Below, in pieces: positions 27,796-36,118 of a stretch of DNA of 64,000 nucleotides. The DNA is taken from contig NZ_FORY01000010.1 in NCBI RefSeq assembly GCF_900114135.1, forward strand, positions 69,219-133,218, read 5' to 3'. The notes beneath the pieces were generated by a model, which had not been told where the DNA came from, ran no database searches, and saw only the letters and a program-made list of their open reading frames with translations. The position numbers were made by a program, and so were the translations under genes. Numbering within the stretch: position 1 is the first letter of the stretch; every line of letters begins with the position of its first letter. This stretch comes from Celeribacter halophilus (GTDB lineage Bacteria; Pseudomonadota; Alphaproteobacteria; Rhodobacterales; Rhodobacteraceae).

Positions 27796-29459
27796 GCAAG
27801 ATCGATCCAATTCGCCTCGAAGTCATGAAGAATGCTTTTGACGCAATCGCAGATGAGATGGCGCTCATGTTGATGCGTGCTGCATATTCTCCGATCGTTC
27901 GGGACAGTATGGACTACTCCACAGCAATCTGTGATGCGCAAGGCCAGACACTTGCGCAGGGGGTAACGACCCCGATGCATTTGGGCAGTTTCTATGACGC
28001 GATGCAGCATCTGATGACGCGTTACGAGGGTGATATCCATCCGGGAGACGTTTTTATCGGAAATGACCCTTACGCCGCCGCTGGACAGCATTTGCCCGAT
28101 ATCTATATTGTAGAGCCGATCTTCTTTGAGGGCCGTCTTGTGGCGTGGACCACGACTCTCGCACACCACGCCGACGTTGGCGGTATTGTGCCCGGATCGA
28201 ATGCTTTGGGTGCGGTGGAAATCTATCAGGAAGGTCTCCGGCTCCCGTTCTTGAAGCTCTACAATCAAGGTGAAATGAATACTGCGATCTGGGAGATCCT
28301 CGCGCTGAATGTGCGTGTGCCGGAGATGGTGCAAGGTGATCTTCGGGCGCAAATGGCGGCGAGCAAGGCTGGCCGGAAGTCCTTTGGCGAACTTGTTGCC
28401 CGCTATGGTATTGATGAAGTGCTCGCCTGCGCAGAAGAGTTGCATGATTACGCTGAGCGCCTTGGGCGCGCCGAAATCCGTGATCTGCCAAATGGGGAAT
28501 ACCATTTCACAGATCATATTGACGGACTGGGAGAGACACCTGAACCGATTGTAATTCAAATCGCGCTCACCATTCACGACGATACAATCTCTGTCGATTT
28601 TGCCGGCTCTTCGCCGCAGGTTAAGGGAGGTGTCAATACGCCGCTGCCGTTCACAAAGGCATCGGTCTATACAGCCCTGCGGTCGATTATGCTTTCGGAC
28701 ATTCCGAACTGCCACGGGTTTGAGCGTGTTGTAACCGTCACAGCGCCCAAGGGAACAGTTGTCAATTCTGTTCATCCAGCTCCCTGCGGTGCGCGGGGGA
28801 TTACGGGCTACAGAGTCATCGACGGTATGTTCGGCGCATTGGCTCAGGTCGTGCCGGACAGGGTCACGGCTGATGGTATGGGCGGGTCAACCGTGCCGAC
28901 CTTTGCCGGCTGGCACGACGGTCAGGCCTTTGTCTTTACAGAAACCGTTATGGGAACCTGGGGCGCAAGTTCTGCGCATGACGGGCAGGTTGGTGTGCCG
29001 CATATGGGGGCCAATCAGGCCAATGTTCCCATCGAGATGATCGAGGCATCTTATCCATTACGTGTCAAACGCTACGGGATTATGCCCGATACGGGAGGAA
29101 GTGGACGCTATCGCGGTGGGAATGCCTTCATTCGGGAATACGAGTACCTTGGTGAGGAAGAGGGGCTGATGTCTCTGCGATCCGATAAACGTGATTTTCT
29201 GCCGCATGGTCTGGAGGGCGGATCCGAGGGAACAGGTCCGGTCAACCTTCTGATACAAGATGGCAAAGAAACCCAGTTGCCGGTTCTCGTGACAGAGCCT
29301 TATGCCTTAAAGAAGGGCGATGTTTTCCGTCACATTTCACCCTCCGGCGGTGGATTTGGACCTGCCTCTGAAAGGTCTCTAGCGGAGGTGGCGGCTGATG
29401 TTGAGGCTGGTTTGATTTCTGCGGCAACAGCCATGCGCGACTATGGTTTGCCGGTTTGA
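27792..29459 (+). CDS. Hydantoinase B/oxoprolinase-family protein, copy 2
   Basis: The 555-residue B partner of copy 2. Family markers are IDPIRLEVMKNAFDAIADEM at the start, LAHHADVGGIVPG and the C-terminal SPSGGGFGPA. Compared with copy 1 it has a longer C-terminus. It is the last gene of the TetR-controlled operon. No convincing terminator follows. Confidence 0.92.
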   Translation: MSKIDPIRLEVMKNAFDAIADEMALMLMRAAYSPIVRDSMDYSTAICDAQGQTLAQGVTTPMHLGSFYDAMQHLMTRYEGDIHPGDVFIGNDPYAAAGQHLPDIYIVEPIFFEGRLVAWTTTLAHHADVGGIVPGSNALGAVEIYQEGLRLPFLKLYNQGEMNTAIWEILALNVRVPEMVQGDLRAQMAASKAGRKSFGELVARYGIDEVLACAEELHDYAERLGRAEIRDLPNGEYHFTDHIDGLGETPEPIVIQIALTIHDDTISVDFAGSSPQVKGGVNTPLPFTKASVYTALRSIMLSDIPNCHGFERVVTVTAPKGTVVNSVHPAPCGARGITGYRVIDGMFGALAQVVPDRVTADGMGGSTVPTFAGWHDGQAFVFTETVMGTWGASSAHDGQVGVPHMGANQANVPIEMIEASYPLRVKRYGIMPDTGGSGRYRGGNAFIREYEYLGEEEGLMSLRSDKRDFLPHGLEGGSEGTGPVNLLIQDGKETQLPVLVTEPYALKKGDVFRHISPSGGGFGPASERSLAEVAADVEAGLISAATAMRDYGLPV

Positions 29460-29999
29460 CCGGCGAACTGAAACTGGTCAGTGGGATTGATCACAATGAA
29501 ACGTATCGGCTTTACCGGTGACCTATAGATTCGACTATTTTACAGTCGTTGTCATTTGTCCTTAAATCGAAATTTGTGTCTCCGCATATCGCAGCCCTCC
29601 ATGCGAGGTTCACTTCTCTAACGGTTGTCGTGGCGGAGCCCCCGTATGCCAAAACTCTCGGCAAAAGCACTCGACCATTGTATTTGAAGCACTAGCGAAT
29701 AAGGTCTCGTTCATGGCAGTTTTCACGGTAGCTCACAGGATGTTCAAGATTGTGGGCACGGAGGAACACGGCCTAGCCGAGACAGGTGAAATGGCGGCCT
29801 TGAGAATCTGTGATTCCGACAGTGCTGCGGCAAGAGAAAAGCCGATGCCCTTTGATCAAAACAAGGCGGCGGTCGGGATTGGGATGCCATCAGTATCTTT
29901 GAGCATAAAGCCCACTTTCTGATTGGCGCCCAATCCGTTGATCGCCATTCTCGCCCGTGAGTTTTGGAAGCTTCGCAGGGCAAGGACTGACAAACGTGT
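29460..29999. other. Decayed intergenic DNA between the two catabolic blocks
   Basis: These 540 bases contain no credible intact gene. They hold an IS3 transposase scrap (29650-29725) and, on the minus strand near 29750-29850, a short open stretch reading SKGIGFSLAAALSES after a stop. That stretch faintly resembles the nucleotide loop of a short-chain dehydrogenase. The rest is unrecognised. It marks an old junction at the left edge of the sugar-acid island. Confidence 0.5.
29650..29725 (-). pseudogene. Scrap of IS3-family OrfB transposase (left copy)
   Basis: The minus strand encodes QWSSAFAESFG, matching the conserved IS3 OrfB position usually written NAVAESFF. Bases 29666-29722 align with 46116-46172 in the other relic at roughly three positions in four, same orientation. 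Only this short piece survives. Confidence 0.55.
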
Positions 30000-31781
30000 C
30001 TAGTGGTTGTGACGTGGTAATTTGCGTGAGAGTTGTCTGAATTCTTCTGCCCCGCGAATGGTGGCACCATCTTGCATCTGGGTTACGGTCTCGCGGTAAA
30101 TCTTTTGCCATGGCGTAGCCGAGGGAGGGATTTCGGGGAGCCCTTCGGATTTTCTCCGTGCGATTTCCTCCGCATCCACCAGCATATCACAGCGTCCTTG
30201 CTCAAGGTTGATGCGGATACGGTCTCCTGTCCGTAGCCATGCCAACCCGCCGCCCGCCGCGCTTTCGGGGGACGCGTTCAGGATCGAAGGGCTGTCTGCA
30301 GTGCCGGACTGCCGTCCATCTCCGATGGTTGGCAGCGAGGTGATTCCGCGTTTGAGCAATCGGTCTGGTGGTTGCATATTGACCACTTCTGCAGAGCCCG
30401 GCCAGCCAAGAGGCCCCGCGCCTCGGATCACCAGAATAGAGTTCTCGTCGATCTCCAGTGCAGGATCGTTGATCCGTGTGTGATAGTCCTCGGAACCGTC
30501 AAAGACAAAGGCGGTGCCCTCGAAGATGCCTTCGGATCCGGGCGTGGACAGATACCGGGTGCGGAATTCGTCCGAGATCACACTGGTTTTCATGATTGCG
30601 AAGTCAAAGAGGTTTCCGGACAGCACAAAGAAACCCGCGCGTTCCATCATCGGATCGGAGTAGGTGCGAATGACCTCGCGGTCGGGGCTTTCGCGCCCGT
30701 CGAGGTTTTCGGCCATTGTAGCTCCGCTGACAGTAGCGCAGCTGCCATCAAGCTTTCCTGCTTGCAGAAGTTCCCACATAATCGCCGGAACACCGCCGGC
30801 TCTGTGGAACCTTTCCCCCAGATATTTCCCCGCAGGCTGCACGTTGGCCAAAAGCGGAATGTCATAGCCATGGGCTTGCCAATCCTCGGGTGTGAGATCC
30901 ACGCCTGCATGCTTGGCCATTGCCATGATATGTGGCTGTGCATTGGTCGAGCCGCCAATCGCTGCGTTGACGCGGATCGCATTTAGGAAGGCGTCGCGTG
31001 TCATAATATCGGAGGGACGGAGGTCTTCAAGCACCAGTTCCACAGCTCGTTTTCCGGTCCGATAAGCCATTTGCCCGCGTTCGCGATATGCTGCGGGGAT
31101 GGCGGCGCATCCGGTCAGCGACATGCCAAGTGCCTCTGCAATCGCGTTCATCGTGGAGGCCGTACCCATCGTGTTGCAATGCCCGACTGAAGGGGCGCTA
31201 TCAAGGGCGGTCTCCAAGAATTCGTCACGCGTGATTTCGCCCGCAGCGTATTTCCTGCGCGACCTCCAGATTACAGTGCCGGATCCCACCAAATCACCTT
31301 CGTGCCACCCGTCGAGCATCGGCCCGCCTGACAAAACAATCGCAGGCAGGTCGACCGTGGCGGCTGCCATCAACGCCGATGGAGTTGTTTTGTCACAACC
31401 TGTGGTCAAGACGACGCCGTCGAAAGGATAACCATATAGCAATTCGACGAGCCCCAGATAGGCCAGATTGCGATCAAGCGCTGCAGTTGGGCGTTTGCAA
31501 TTTTCAAACAGCGTATGGGTCGGAAATTCGATGGGAATTCCGCCTGCATCGCGGATGCCATCCCGCACCCGTTTGGCAAGGTCCAGATGGTGACGATTAC
31601 AGGGGTTTAAATCGCTTCCCGATTGCGCGATGCCGATGATGGGCCGTCCTGCGCGCAATTCTTCGGGGGTGGTGCCGTAATTCATGAACCGTTCCAGATA
31701 GAGAGCGGTCATATCGGCGTGGTCGGGATTGTCGAACCAGTCCTGCGAGCGCAGGCGGCGTTTGGGTGTGGTGTCGGTCAT
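30000..31781 (-). CDS. IlvD/Edd-family sugar-acid dehydratase
   Basis: A 593-residue iron-sulfur dehydratase that removes water from a sugar acid to give a 2-keto-3-deoxy acid. Cluster-binding segments are [36 protein letters not shown] and VGHCNTMGTASTMNAIAE. The length and the start LRSQDWFDNPDHADMTALYLE are typical of pentonate-type dehydratases (L-arabonate, D-xylonate) rather than IlvD of valine synthesis. It is the last gene of a three-gene minus-strand operon and overlaps the reductase gene by four bases. Its exact substrate is unknown. Confidence 0.9.
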   Translation of the reverse strand: MTDTTPKRRLRSQDWFDNPDHADMTALYLERFMNYGTTPEELRAGRPIIGIAQSGSDLNPCNRHHLDLAKRVRDGIRDAGGIPIEFPTHTLFENCKRPTAALDRNLAYLGLVELLYGYPFDGVVLTTGCDKTTPSALMAAATVDLPAIVLSGGPMLDGWHEGDLVGSGTVIWRSRRKYAAGEITRDEFLETALDSAPSVGHCNTMGTASTMNAIAEALGMSLTGCAAIPAAYRERGQMAYRTGKRAVELVLEDLRPSDIMTRDAFLNAIRVNAAIGGSTNAQPHIMAMAKHAGVDLTPEDWQAHGYDIPLLANVQPAGKYLGERFHRAGGVPAIMWELLQAGKLDGSCATVSGATMAENLDGRESPDREVIRTYSDPMMERAGFFVLSGNLFDFAIMKTSVISDEFRTRYLSTPGSEGIFEGTAFVFDGSEDYHTRINDPALEIDENSILVIRGAGPLGWPGSAEVVNMQPPDRLLKRGITSLPTIGDGRQSGTADSPSILNASPESAAGGGLAWLRTGDRIRINLEQGRCDMLVDAEEIARRKSEGLPEIPPSATPWQKIYRETVTQMQDGATIRGAEEFRQLSRKLPRHNH

Positions 31782-32683
31782 GCTCTGTCCTCGGTGGTGG
31801 CTGTGCCTGCTTGGGGTGAGTTTAGCTGTTCAATATGCAGCAACAAGCCGCTGTGATCGGTTTCACCATGTCCCCCGGCCACAAAATCAGAAAAAGCATC
31901 GCGAACATCTTGCGACAAAGGTAGTGTCAAGCCCTGTGCCTGCGCTAGGTCCATCACTGCATCCAGGTCTTTTAGCTGTAAACGCGAGGGGCCTCCGGGG
32001 ACAAAGTTGCGTTGAACCATCCGTGCTCCGTGCAACTCCAGAATCCGGCTTTCGGCAAACCCGCCGCGGATCGCATCACGAAATTTGCCCCGATCCGCGC
32101 CGCCGGCTTCGACTAGCATCATGGCTTCGGCCAATGCGCCGATGGTGATTGCAACGATTTGTTGATTGGCCAGTTTACACACCTGGCCCGCTCCAGATGG
32201 GCCCACATGCGTCAGTCGACCCAGAGAATCCATTACAGGCGCGATTTGTGCAATGGTTTCCGGCGTGCCTCCTGCCATAAGTGCAAGTGTGCCTTCGGTT
32301 GCGCCCACCACTCCGCCGGAAACGGGGCAGTCCACATGCCGCACGTTGAAATTGTCCAACCGGCATGCATGGTCGCGTGCAACATCAGGGGCGATAGACG
32401 AGCAATCTACCACTACGGCTCCGTTTTTTAGCGCTTCTGCAGTGCCTTGGGTAAAGAGCACATTCTCGACGGCTGCTCCGTCCGTGAGCATGGTAAAGAC
32501 AATATCGGCATTGGCGACTGCCTGTGCTGGTGAGGTGGCGACAGTGGCGCCGTCGGCCTGGAGTGCTTGTGCCTTGGAGGTGTCGCGGTTCCAGACTGTA
32601 ACACGATGACCGGCCGTGATTAGACGACGAGCCATTGGAGCTCCCATGAGTCCGGTCCCTAGAAAAACGATATGAGGGGTCAT
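31778..32683 (-). CDS. 3-hydroxyisobutyrate dehydrogenase-family NAD(P) oxidoreductase
   Basis: A 301-residue beta-hydroxyacid dehydrogenase. The Rossmann start is VFLGTGLMGAPMARRL, the substrate-site motif DCPVSGGVVGATEGTL and the catalytic lysine segment GAGQVCKLANQQ. Family members include tartronate-semialdehyde reductase, 3-hydroxyisobutyrate dehydrogenase and LtnD-type four-carbon acid dehydrogenases. Overlaps of four bases on both sides tie it to the dehydratase and the DenD-like gene. A role in oxidising or reducing a sugar-acid intermediate follows from context. Confidence 0.9.
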   Translation of the reverse strand: MTPHIVFLGTGLMGAPMARRLITAGHRVTVWNRDTSKAQALQADGATVATSPAQAVANADIVFTMLTDGAAVENVLFTQGTAEALKNGAVVVDCSSIAPDVARDHACRLDNFNVRHVDCPVSGGVVGATEGTLALMAGGTPETIAQIAPVMDSLGRLTHVGPSGAGQVCKLANQQIVAITIGALAEAMMLVEAGGADRGKFRDAIRGGFAESRILELHGARMVQRNFVPGGPSRLQLKDLDAVMDLAQAQGLTLPLSQDVRDAFSDFVAGGHGETDHSGLLLHIEQLNSPQAGTATTEDRA

Positions 32684-33663
32684 TGCACACCCTCCAATTC
32701 ATCCTCAATGTGAGCTCGGATGATCTCTTCGAAATTGCTTTCGGCGTGGAAGCCGAGCGATTTGGCGCGTGTGGCTTCAAATCCGGGTGCCCAGCCCTCG
32801 CACATAGCGATGATAGTGGGATCCGGTTCGCGCCGGATTAGCCGGACCGCACTGTCGCCGGCAACACGACGAAGAGCCTCGATCTGTTCTCCGACAGTAG
32901 CGGAAACACCGGGCATCGAGAGGTTGCGCCTTGGGCCGATAGCATCGGTGTCCATCGTTGCTGCATGGATCATGAAGCCGACAGCCGAGCGTGGTGAGGC
33001 GTGCCAATGACGGATTGTGTCTGGAACGGGCAGGATAGCTTCTTGCCCGACCAGAGGTTCGCGCAGAATATTAGAAAAGAACCCTGATGCAGCCTTGTTG
33101 GGCTTGCCTGGGCGAATGCAAATCGTGGGGAGGCGGATGCCCACCCCATCAAAGATTCCGCGCCGAGTGTAATCCGCCAGCAAGAGTTCACAGATCGCTT
33201 TTTGTGTGCCGTAGCTCGTAAGCGGTGTTGTGTGGAAGTCATCAGGGATCGGATATGGCAAGGGTGCGCCGACCACGGCAATGGAAGAGGCAAACACTAC
33301 CCGTGGCCGATAGCTTCGAGTGTCATGTTGCGTTCGAATAGCGTCAAAGAGAGCGCGTGTTCCGTCAAGGTTGATGCGGTATCCTTTGTCAAAATCCGCT
33401 TCCGCTTCGCCAGACACAATGGCGGCCAGGTGGAAGATGACATCAGGTCGACTTTCCACCAGGGCTGGTGCTGTGGCGGGATCTGACAGATCGGCCTGGC
33501 GGCAGGTTATAACCGCACCGGTGCTTTGAGGTGTCTCGGGGGTGATGACATCTACCAGGTCAATTGAACTTATGGGCTTGTCGGCCAGACGGCCTGTTTC
33601 CAGTAGATGTTGAGTGAGTTTGCGCCCGATCATTCCGGCAGCGCCAATTATTAGAATGTGCAT
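32680..33663 (-). CDS. denD: D-erythronate dehydrogenase-like NAD-dependent epimerase/dehydratase
   Basis: A 327-residue extended short-chain dehydrogenase. It has the nucleotide loop IIGAAGMIGRKL, HLAAIVSGEAEADFDKGYRIN, and the catalytic Tyr in SYGTQKAICELL. This wording closely matches DenD, which oxidises D-erythronate at C2 or C3 in four-carbon acid catabolism. It is the first gene of the minus-strand operon, with the GntR palindrome 52 bases upstream. The usual DenD partners (OtnK kinase, OtnC decarboxylase) are absent from the window, so the substrate here may be different. Confidence 0.78.
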   Translation of the reverse strand: MHILIIGAAGMIGRKLTQHLLETGRLADKPISSIDLVDVITPETPQSTGAVITCRQADLSDPATAPALVESRPDVIFHLAAIVSGEAEADFDKGYRINLDGTRALFDAIRTQHDTRSYRPRVVFASSIAVVGAPLPYPIPDDFHTTPLTSYGTQKAICELLLADYTRRGIFDGVGIRLPTICIRPGKPNKAASGFFSNILREPLVGQEAILPVPDTIRHWHASPRSAVGFMIHAATMDTDAIGPRRNLSMPGVSATVGEQIEALRRVAGDSAVRLIRREPDPTIIAMCEGWAPGFEATRAKSLGFHAESNFEEIIRAHIEDELEGVQ

Positions 33664-33714
33664 GTGTTCCTCCGCATATCATCGGACCGATCTCCCCGCC
33701 GATCCCAACTTGTA

Positions 33715-33731
33715 ATGTTGTCGGACAACAT
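33715..33731. promoter_or_regulatory. Operator for the FadR/GntR-type regulator, site 1
   Basis: ATGTTGTCGGACAACAT is a perfect palindrome around a central G. It lies between the divergent denD-like gene (start 33663) and the FAD oxidase gene (start 33790), so one site could control both directions. It fits the TTGTC-N-GACAA form bound by many FCD-domain GntR regulators and matches site 2 at 36051, including the preceding TTGTAA. Confidence 0.75.
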
Positions 33732-33789
33732 GATAGGAAAGACAAGAGAAGATTTGCCTGAAAGGGCCTGGTTTTGCGGAGGGACGGCG

Positions 33790-35226
33790 ATGGACGCCAT
33801 AAAAGGGCATGAAGATAAGAGTGAGACGCGTGCAGAGTTTGTGCAGGCGTTGGAGGCTCGTCTGGGATGTGAGATTGTCGTCACCGGCACTGATGTTGCC
33901 GTCTATTGTCGTGACTGGCACGGCGATATCCAGTCCGATGCTGTGGCCGTACTGCGCCCGCGCAGCACGGCGGAGGTGCAGGATTGCGTACGTGCGGCGA
34001 TTGATCTCGGCCTGCAAGTTGTCCCACAGGGCGGCAATACCGGATTGGTGCTGGGCGCAGTGCCCGATGCGCCCGACCGTCAGGTGGTTGTGTCTTTAGA
34101 GCGGATGACAAAAATTCGCAGCCTTGATGCCGATAACTTTTCAGCGGTGGTTGAGGCAGGGATCGTGTTAGAAGATTTGAAAGAGAAGGTAGCGCAGGAG
34201 GGGCTTTATTTCCCGCTGGCATTGGGTGCGCAGGGCAGTTGCCGTCTGGGAGGCAATGTGGCCACCAATGCGGGTGGGGTGAATGTTTTGCGCTATGGAA
34301 TGACGCGCGAGTTGTTGCTTGGGCTGGAGGTTGTGCTTCCTGATGGCAGTTTGTTCGAGGGGCTGAATTGTTTGCGAAAGGACAATAGAGGTATTGATCT
34401 TAAACAACTTTTCATTGGGTCAGAAGGCACTCTTGGTATTATTACTGCTGTGTCGGTCAAGCTCTTGCCTGCGCCGGAGCAGGTGGCAACAGCTCTTCTA
34501 GCGCTTGGGTCTCTGGAAGATGCAATTACGCTCTATCGCCGAGCGCGGCGGCAATGTTGTGATCTGATGTCGGCCTTTGAGTTTATGCCGCCTATAGCCT
34601 TTGAATTAGCGAAAGAGGGTATGCCGGACCTCGTTCTGCCAATGCAGGCAGAATATCCCGCTTATGTCTTGATGGAGCTTTCCGGTTCCGGATTGGTCGA
34701 TATAGACGACTTGATGGTCCGCTTCGTCGAGTTTGCCTTTGAGGAAGGGTTAGCCCTCGATGGGGTGATCGCGACGTCGCAGGCGCAGGCGCGTAATTTG
34801 TGGCTGATCCGCGAGGGTATGAACGAAGGGCAGGCCAAGCGTGGGAAGCATTTGCGTACCGATATTTCCGTACCCCTATCGCGGATGGCCGAGTTCGTTT
34901 CGGAGGTAGAGGCAAAAATTGGGACTGAAATGCCAGATGCAATCTGCGTGTCTTATGGTCATGTGGGCGATGGGAATGTGCATTTGAACGTATTGCCAGG
35001 GAGCCGCGGAGATGTGGATGAGCAGATCTACTGCGCCAAACAGATCGCCAATGAGGTTTTGGACCGCTATAACGGTTCAATAAGCGCAGAGCACGGGATC
35101 GGGCGTCTAAAAAAAGACGATTTCAGTCAAAGACTTACCGATGTTCACCGCCGATTGCTGGAGTCTGTCCGTAGCGCGATTGATCCGGCGTTGACGATGA
35201 ATAGAGGGTGCCAGATCGACCTGTGA
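33790..35226 (+). CDS. FAD-linked 2-hydroxyacid oxidase/dehydrogenase
   Basis: A 478-residue flavoprotein of the GlcD/D-lactate dehydrogenase family. The FAD-binding domain has the segment VVPQGGNTGLVLGAVP and GAQGSCRLGGNVATNAGGVNVLRYG, split here as GAQGSCRLGG and NVATNAGGVNVLRYG. The C-terminal domain ends with SYGHVGDGNVHLNVL and SAEHGIGRLKK. It should oxidise a D-2-hydroxy acid to the 2-keto acid and pass electrons to the respiratory chain. The ATG at 33790 has GGAGGGA six bases upstream. The GntR gene follows 36 bases later, so the two are probably co-transcribed. Confidence 0.9.
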   Translation: MDAIKGHEDKSETRAEFVQALEARLGCEIVVTGTDVAVYCRDWHGDIQSDAVAVLRPRSTAEVQDCVRAAIDLGLQVVPQGGNTGLVLGAVPDAPDRQVVVSLERMTKIRSLDADNFSAVVEAGIVLEDLKEKVAQEGLYFPLALGAQGSCRLGGNVATNAGGVNVLRYGMTRELLLGLEVVLPDGSLFEGLNCLRKDNRGIDLKQLFIGSEGTLGIITAVSVKLLPAPEQVATALLALGSLEDAITLYRRARRQCCDLMSAFEFMPPIAFELAKEGMPDLVLPMQAEYPAYVLMELSGSGLVDIDDLMVRFVEFAFEEGLALDGVIATSQAQARNLWLIREGMNEGQAKRGKHLRTDISVPLSRMAEFVSEVEAKIGTEMPDAICVSYGHVGDGNVHLNVLPGSRGDVDEQIYCAKQIANEVLDRYNGSISAEHGIGRLKKDDFSQRLTDVHRRLLESVRSAIDPALTMNRGCQIDL

Positions 35227-35240
35227 CGGGAGTGGTCTGC

Positions 35241-35251
35241 TTGTCAGGCAA
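35241..35251. promoter_or_regulatory. Weak GntR operator-like site before the regulator gene
   Basis: TTGTCAGGCAA differs from TTGTC-A-GACAA by one base and ends 11 bases before the gntR ATG. It could allow self-control of the regulator, but a chance match is possible. Confidence 0.3.
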
Positions 35252-35262
35252 GGGGAAATTTA

Positions 35263-35979
35263 ATGGACAATGAATTTGGACAAATCAAACGTGTTGCTCA
35301 TCTTCCGACGCGAATTGCGTCGGAGTTTGCCAAGCGAATTTATGATGGCTCTCTCAAAGCCGGAGAGAAATTACCGACTGAACACGCTTTGTCCAAAAGT
35401 TTCGGGGTCAGCCGTACCGTTGTGCGTGAAGCCATAGCTCAACTCAAAAGTGAAGGACTAGTGGAAACTCGGCAGGGTGTAGGGGCGTTTGTTATGAAGC
35501 GCCCAGATCGTCAGATTCAGTTGGATGACGCTAAGTCTATGGATAAAAATGATTTTCAATCACTCTATCAACTGCGGATTCCGTTGGAGATGGAGGCTGC
35601 AGCTCTTGCGGCAGTCCATCACACTGAGGAACACATGGCGGCGCTCAGTGCTGCGCTTGTGCGGATATGCAACACAGAGGATTGGGGAAACTCCGGGGTT
35701 GCAGCGGATCTCGATTTTCACCGTATTATCGCGGAATCTACCGGAAATGACTATTTTTCACAGTTCGTCGGCGCGATATCGGATCGAATCAGCCATGTGA
35801 TTGTGATCGCGCGCACAGAGGGCCAACTGGAGGATGTGATTTCTCGCACGGTTGAGGAGCACACGGCTATTCGAGACGCGATCCGCACAAAGGATCCGGT
35901 CATGGCGCGTGCAGCAATGCGGCGTCATTTGATTGGTTCAGCCCTCAGGATTGGGTTAAGTATCGAATTTTATTCATAA
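35263..35979 (+). CDS. GntR-family regulator, FadR subfamily (FCD domain)
   Basis: A 238-residue regulator. The winged helix-turn-helix reads LKAGEKLPTEHALSKSFGVS then RTVVREAIAQLKSEGLVETR. The all-helical FCD effector domain includes ADLDFHRIIAESTGN and a later EEHTAI segment, with the metal/ligand residues typical of regulators of sugar-acid and organic-acid catabolism. AGGGGA precedes the ATG. It sits centrally in the catabolic island, and palindromes of the right type stand before both flanking transcription units. Confidence 0.92.
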   Translation: MDNEFGQIKRVAHLPTRIASEFAKRIYDGSLKAGEKLPTEHALSKSFGVSRTVVREAIAQLKSEGLVETRQGVGAFVMKRPDRQIQLDDAKSMDKNDFQSLYQLRIPLEMEAAALAAVHHTEEHMAALSAALVRICNTEDWGNSGVAADLDFHRIIAESTGNDYFSQFVGAISDRISHVIVIARTEGQLEDVISRTVEEHTAIRDAIRTKDPVMARAAMRRHLIGSALRIGLSIEFYS

Positions 35980-36050
35980 AATATAAATTTAAGTTTTTTC
36001 TATACATTGCCAGATTAGGGCTTGCGCCTCAGACACTCATGCTATTGTAA

Positions 36051-36065
36051 TGTTGTCAGACAACA
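36051..36065. promoter_or_regulatory. Operator for the FadR/GntR-type regulator, site 2
   Basis: TGTTGTCAGACAACA is a perfect palindrome and shares TTGTAA directly upstream with site 1. It lies 53 bases before the TTG start of the FAH-family gene and probably overlaps the promoter of the FAH-TRAP-aldolase operon. Confidence 0.75.
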
Positions 36066-36118
36066 GGTGTCTTGCAGGGCGTATGGAGGCGCTCTGCCAA
36101 TTCAAGGGAGGGTCTCAA

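Noticed and set aside
29744..29922. Small plus-strand gene of 59-69 codons (starting MAVFTVAHRMF)
   Set aside because: No ribosome site or recognisable family, and it overlaps decayed transposase and other scrap sequence.
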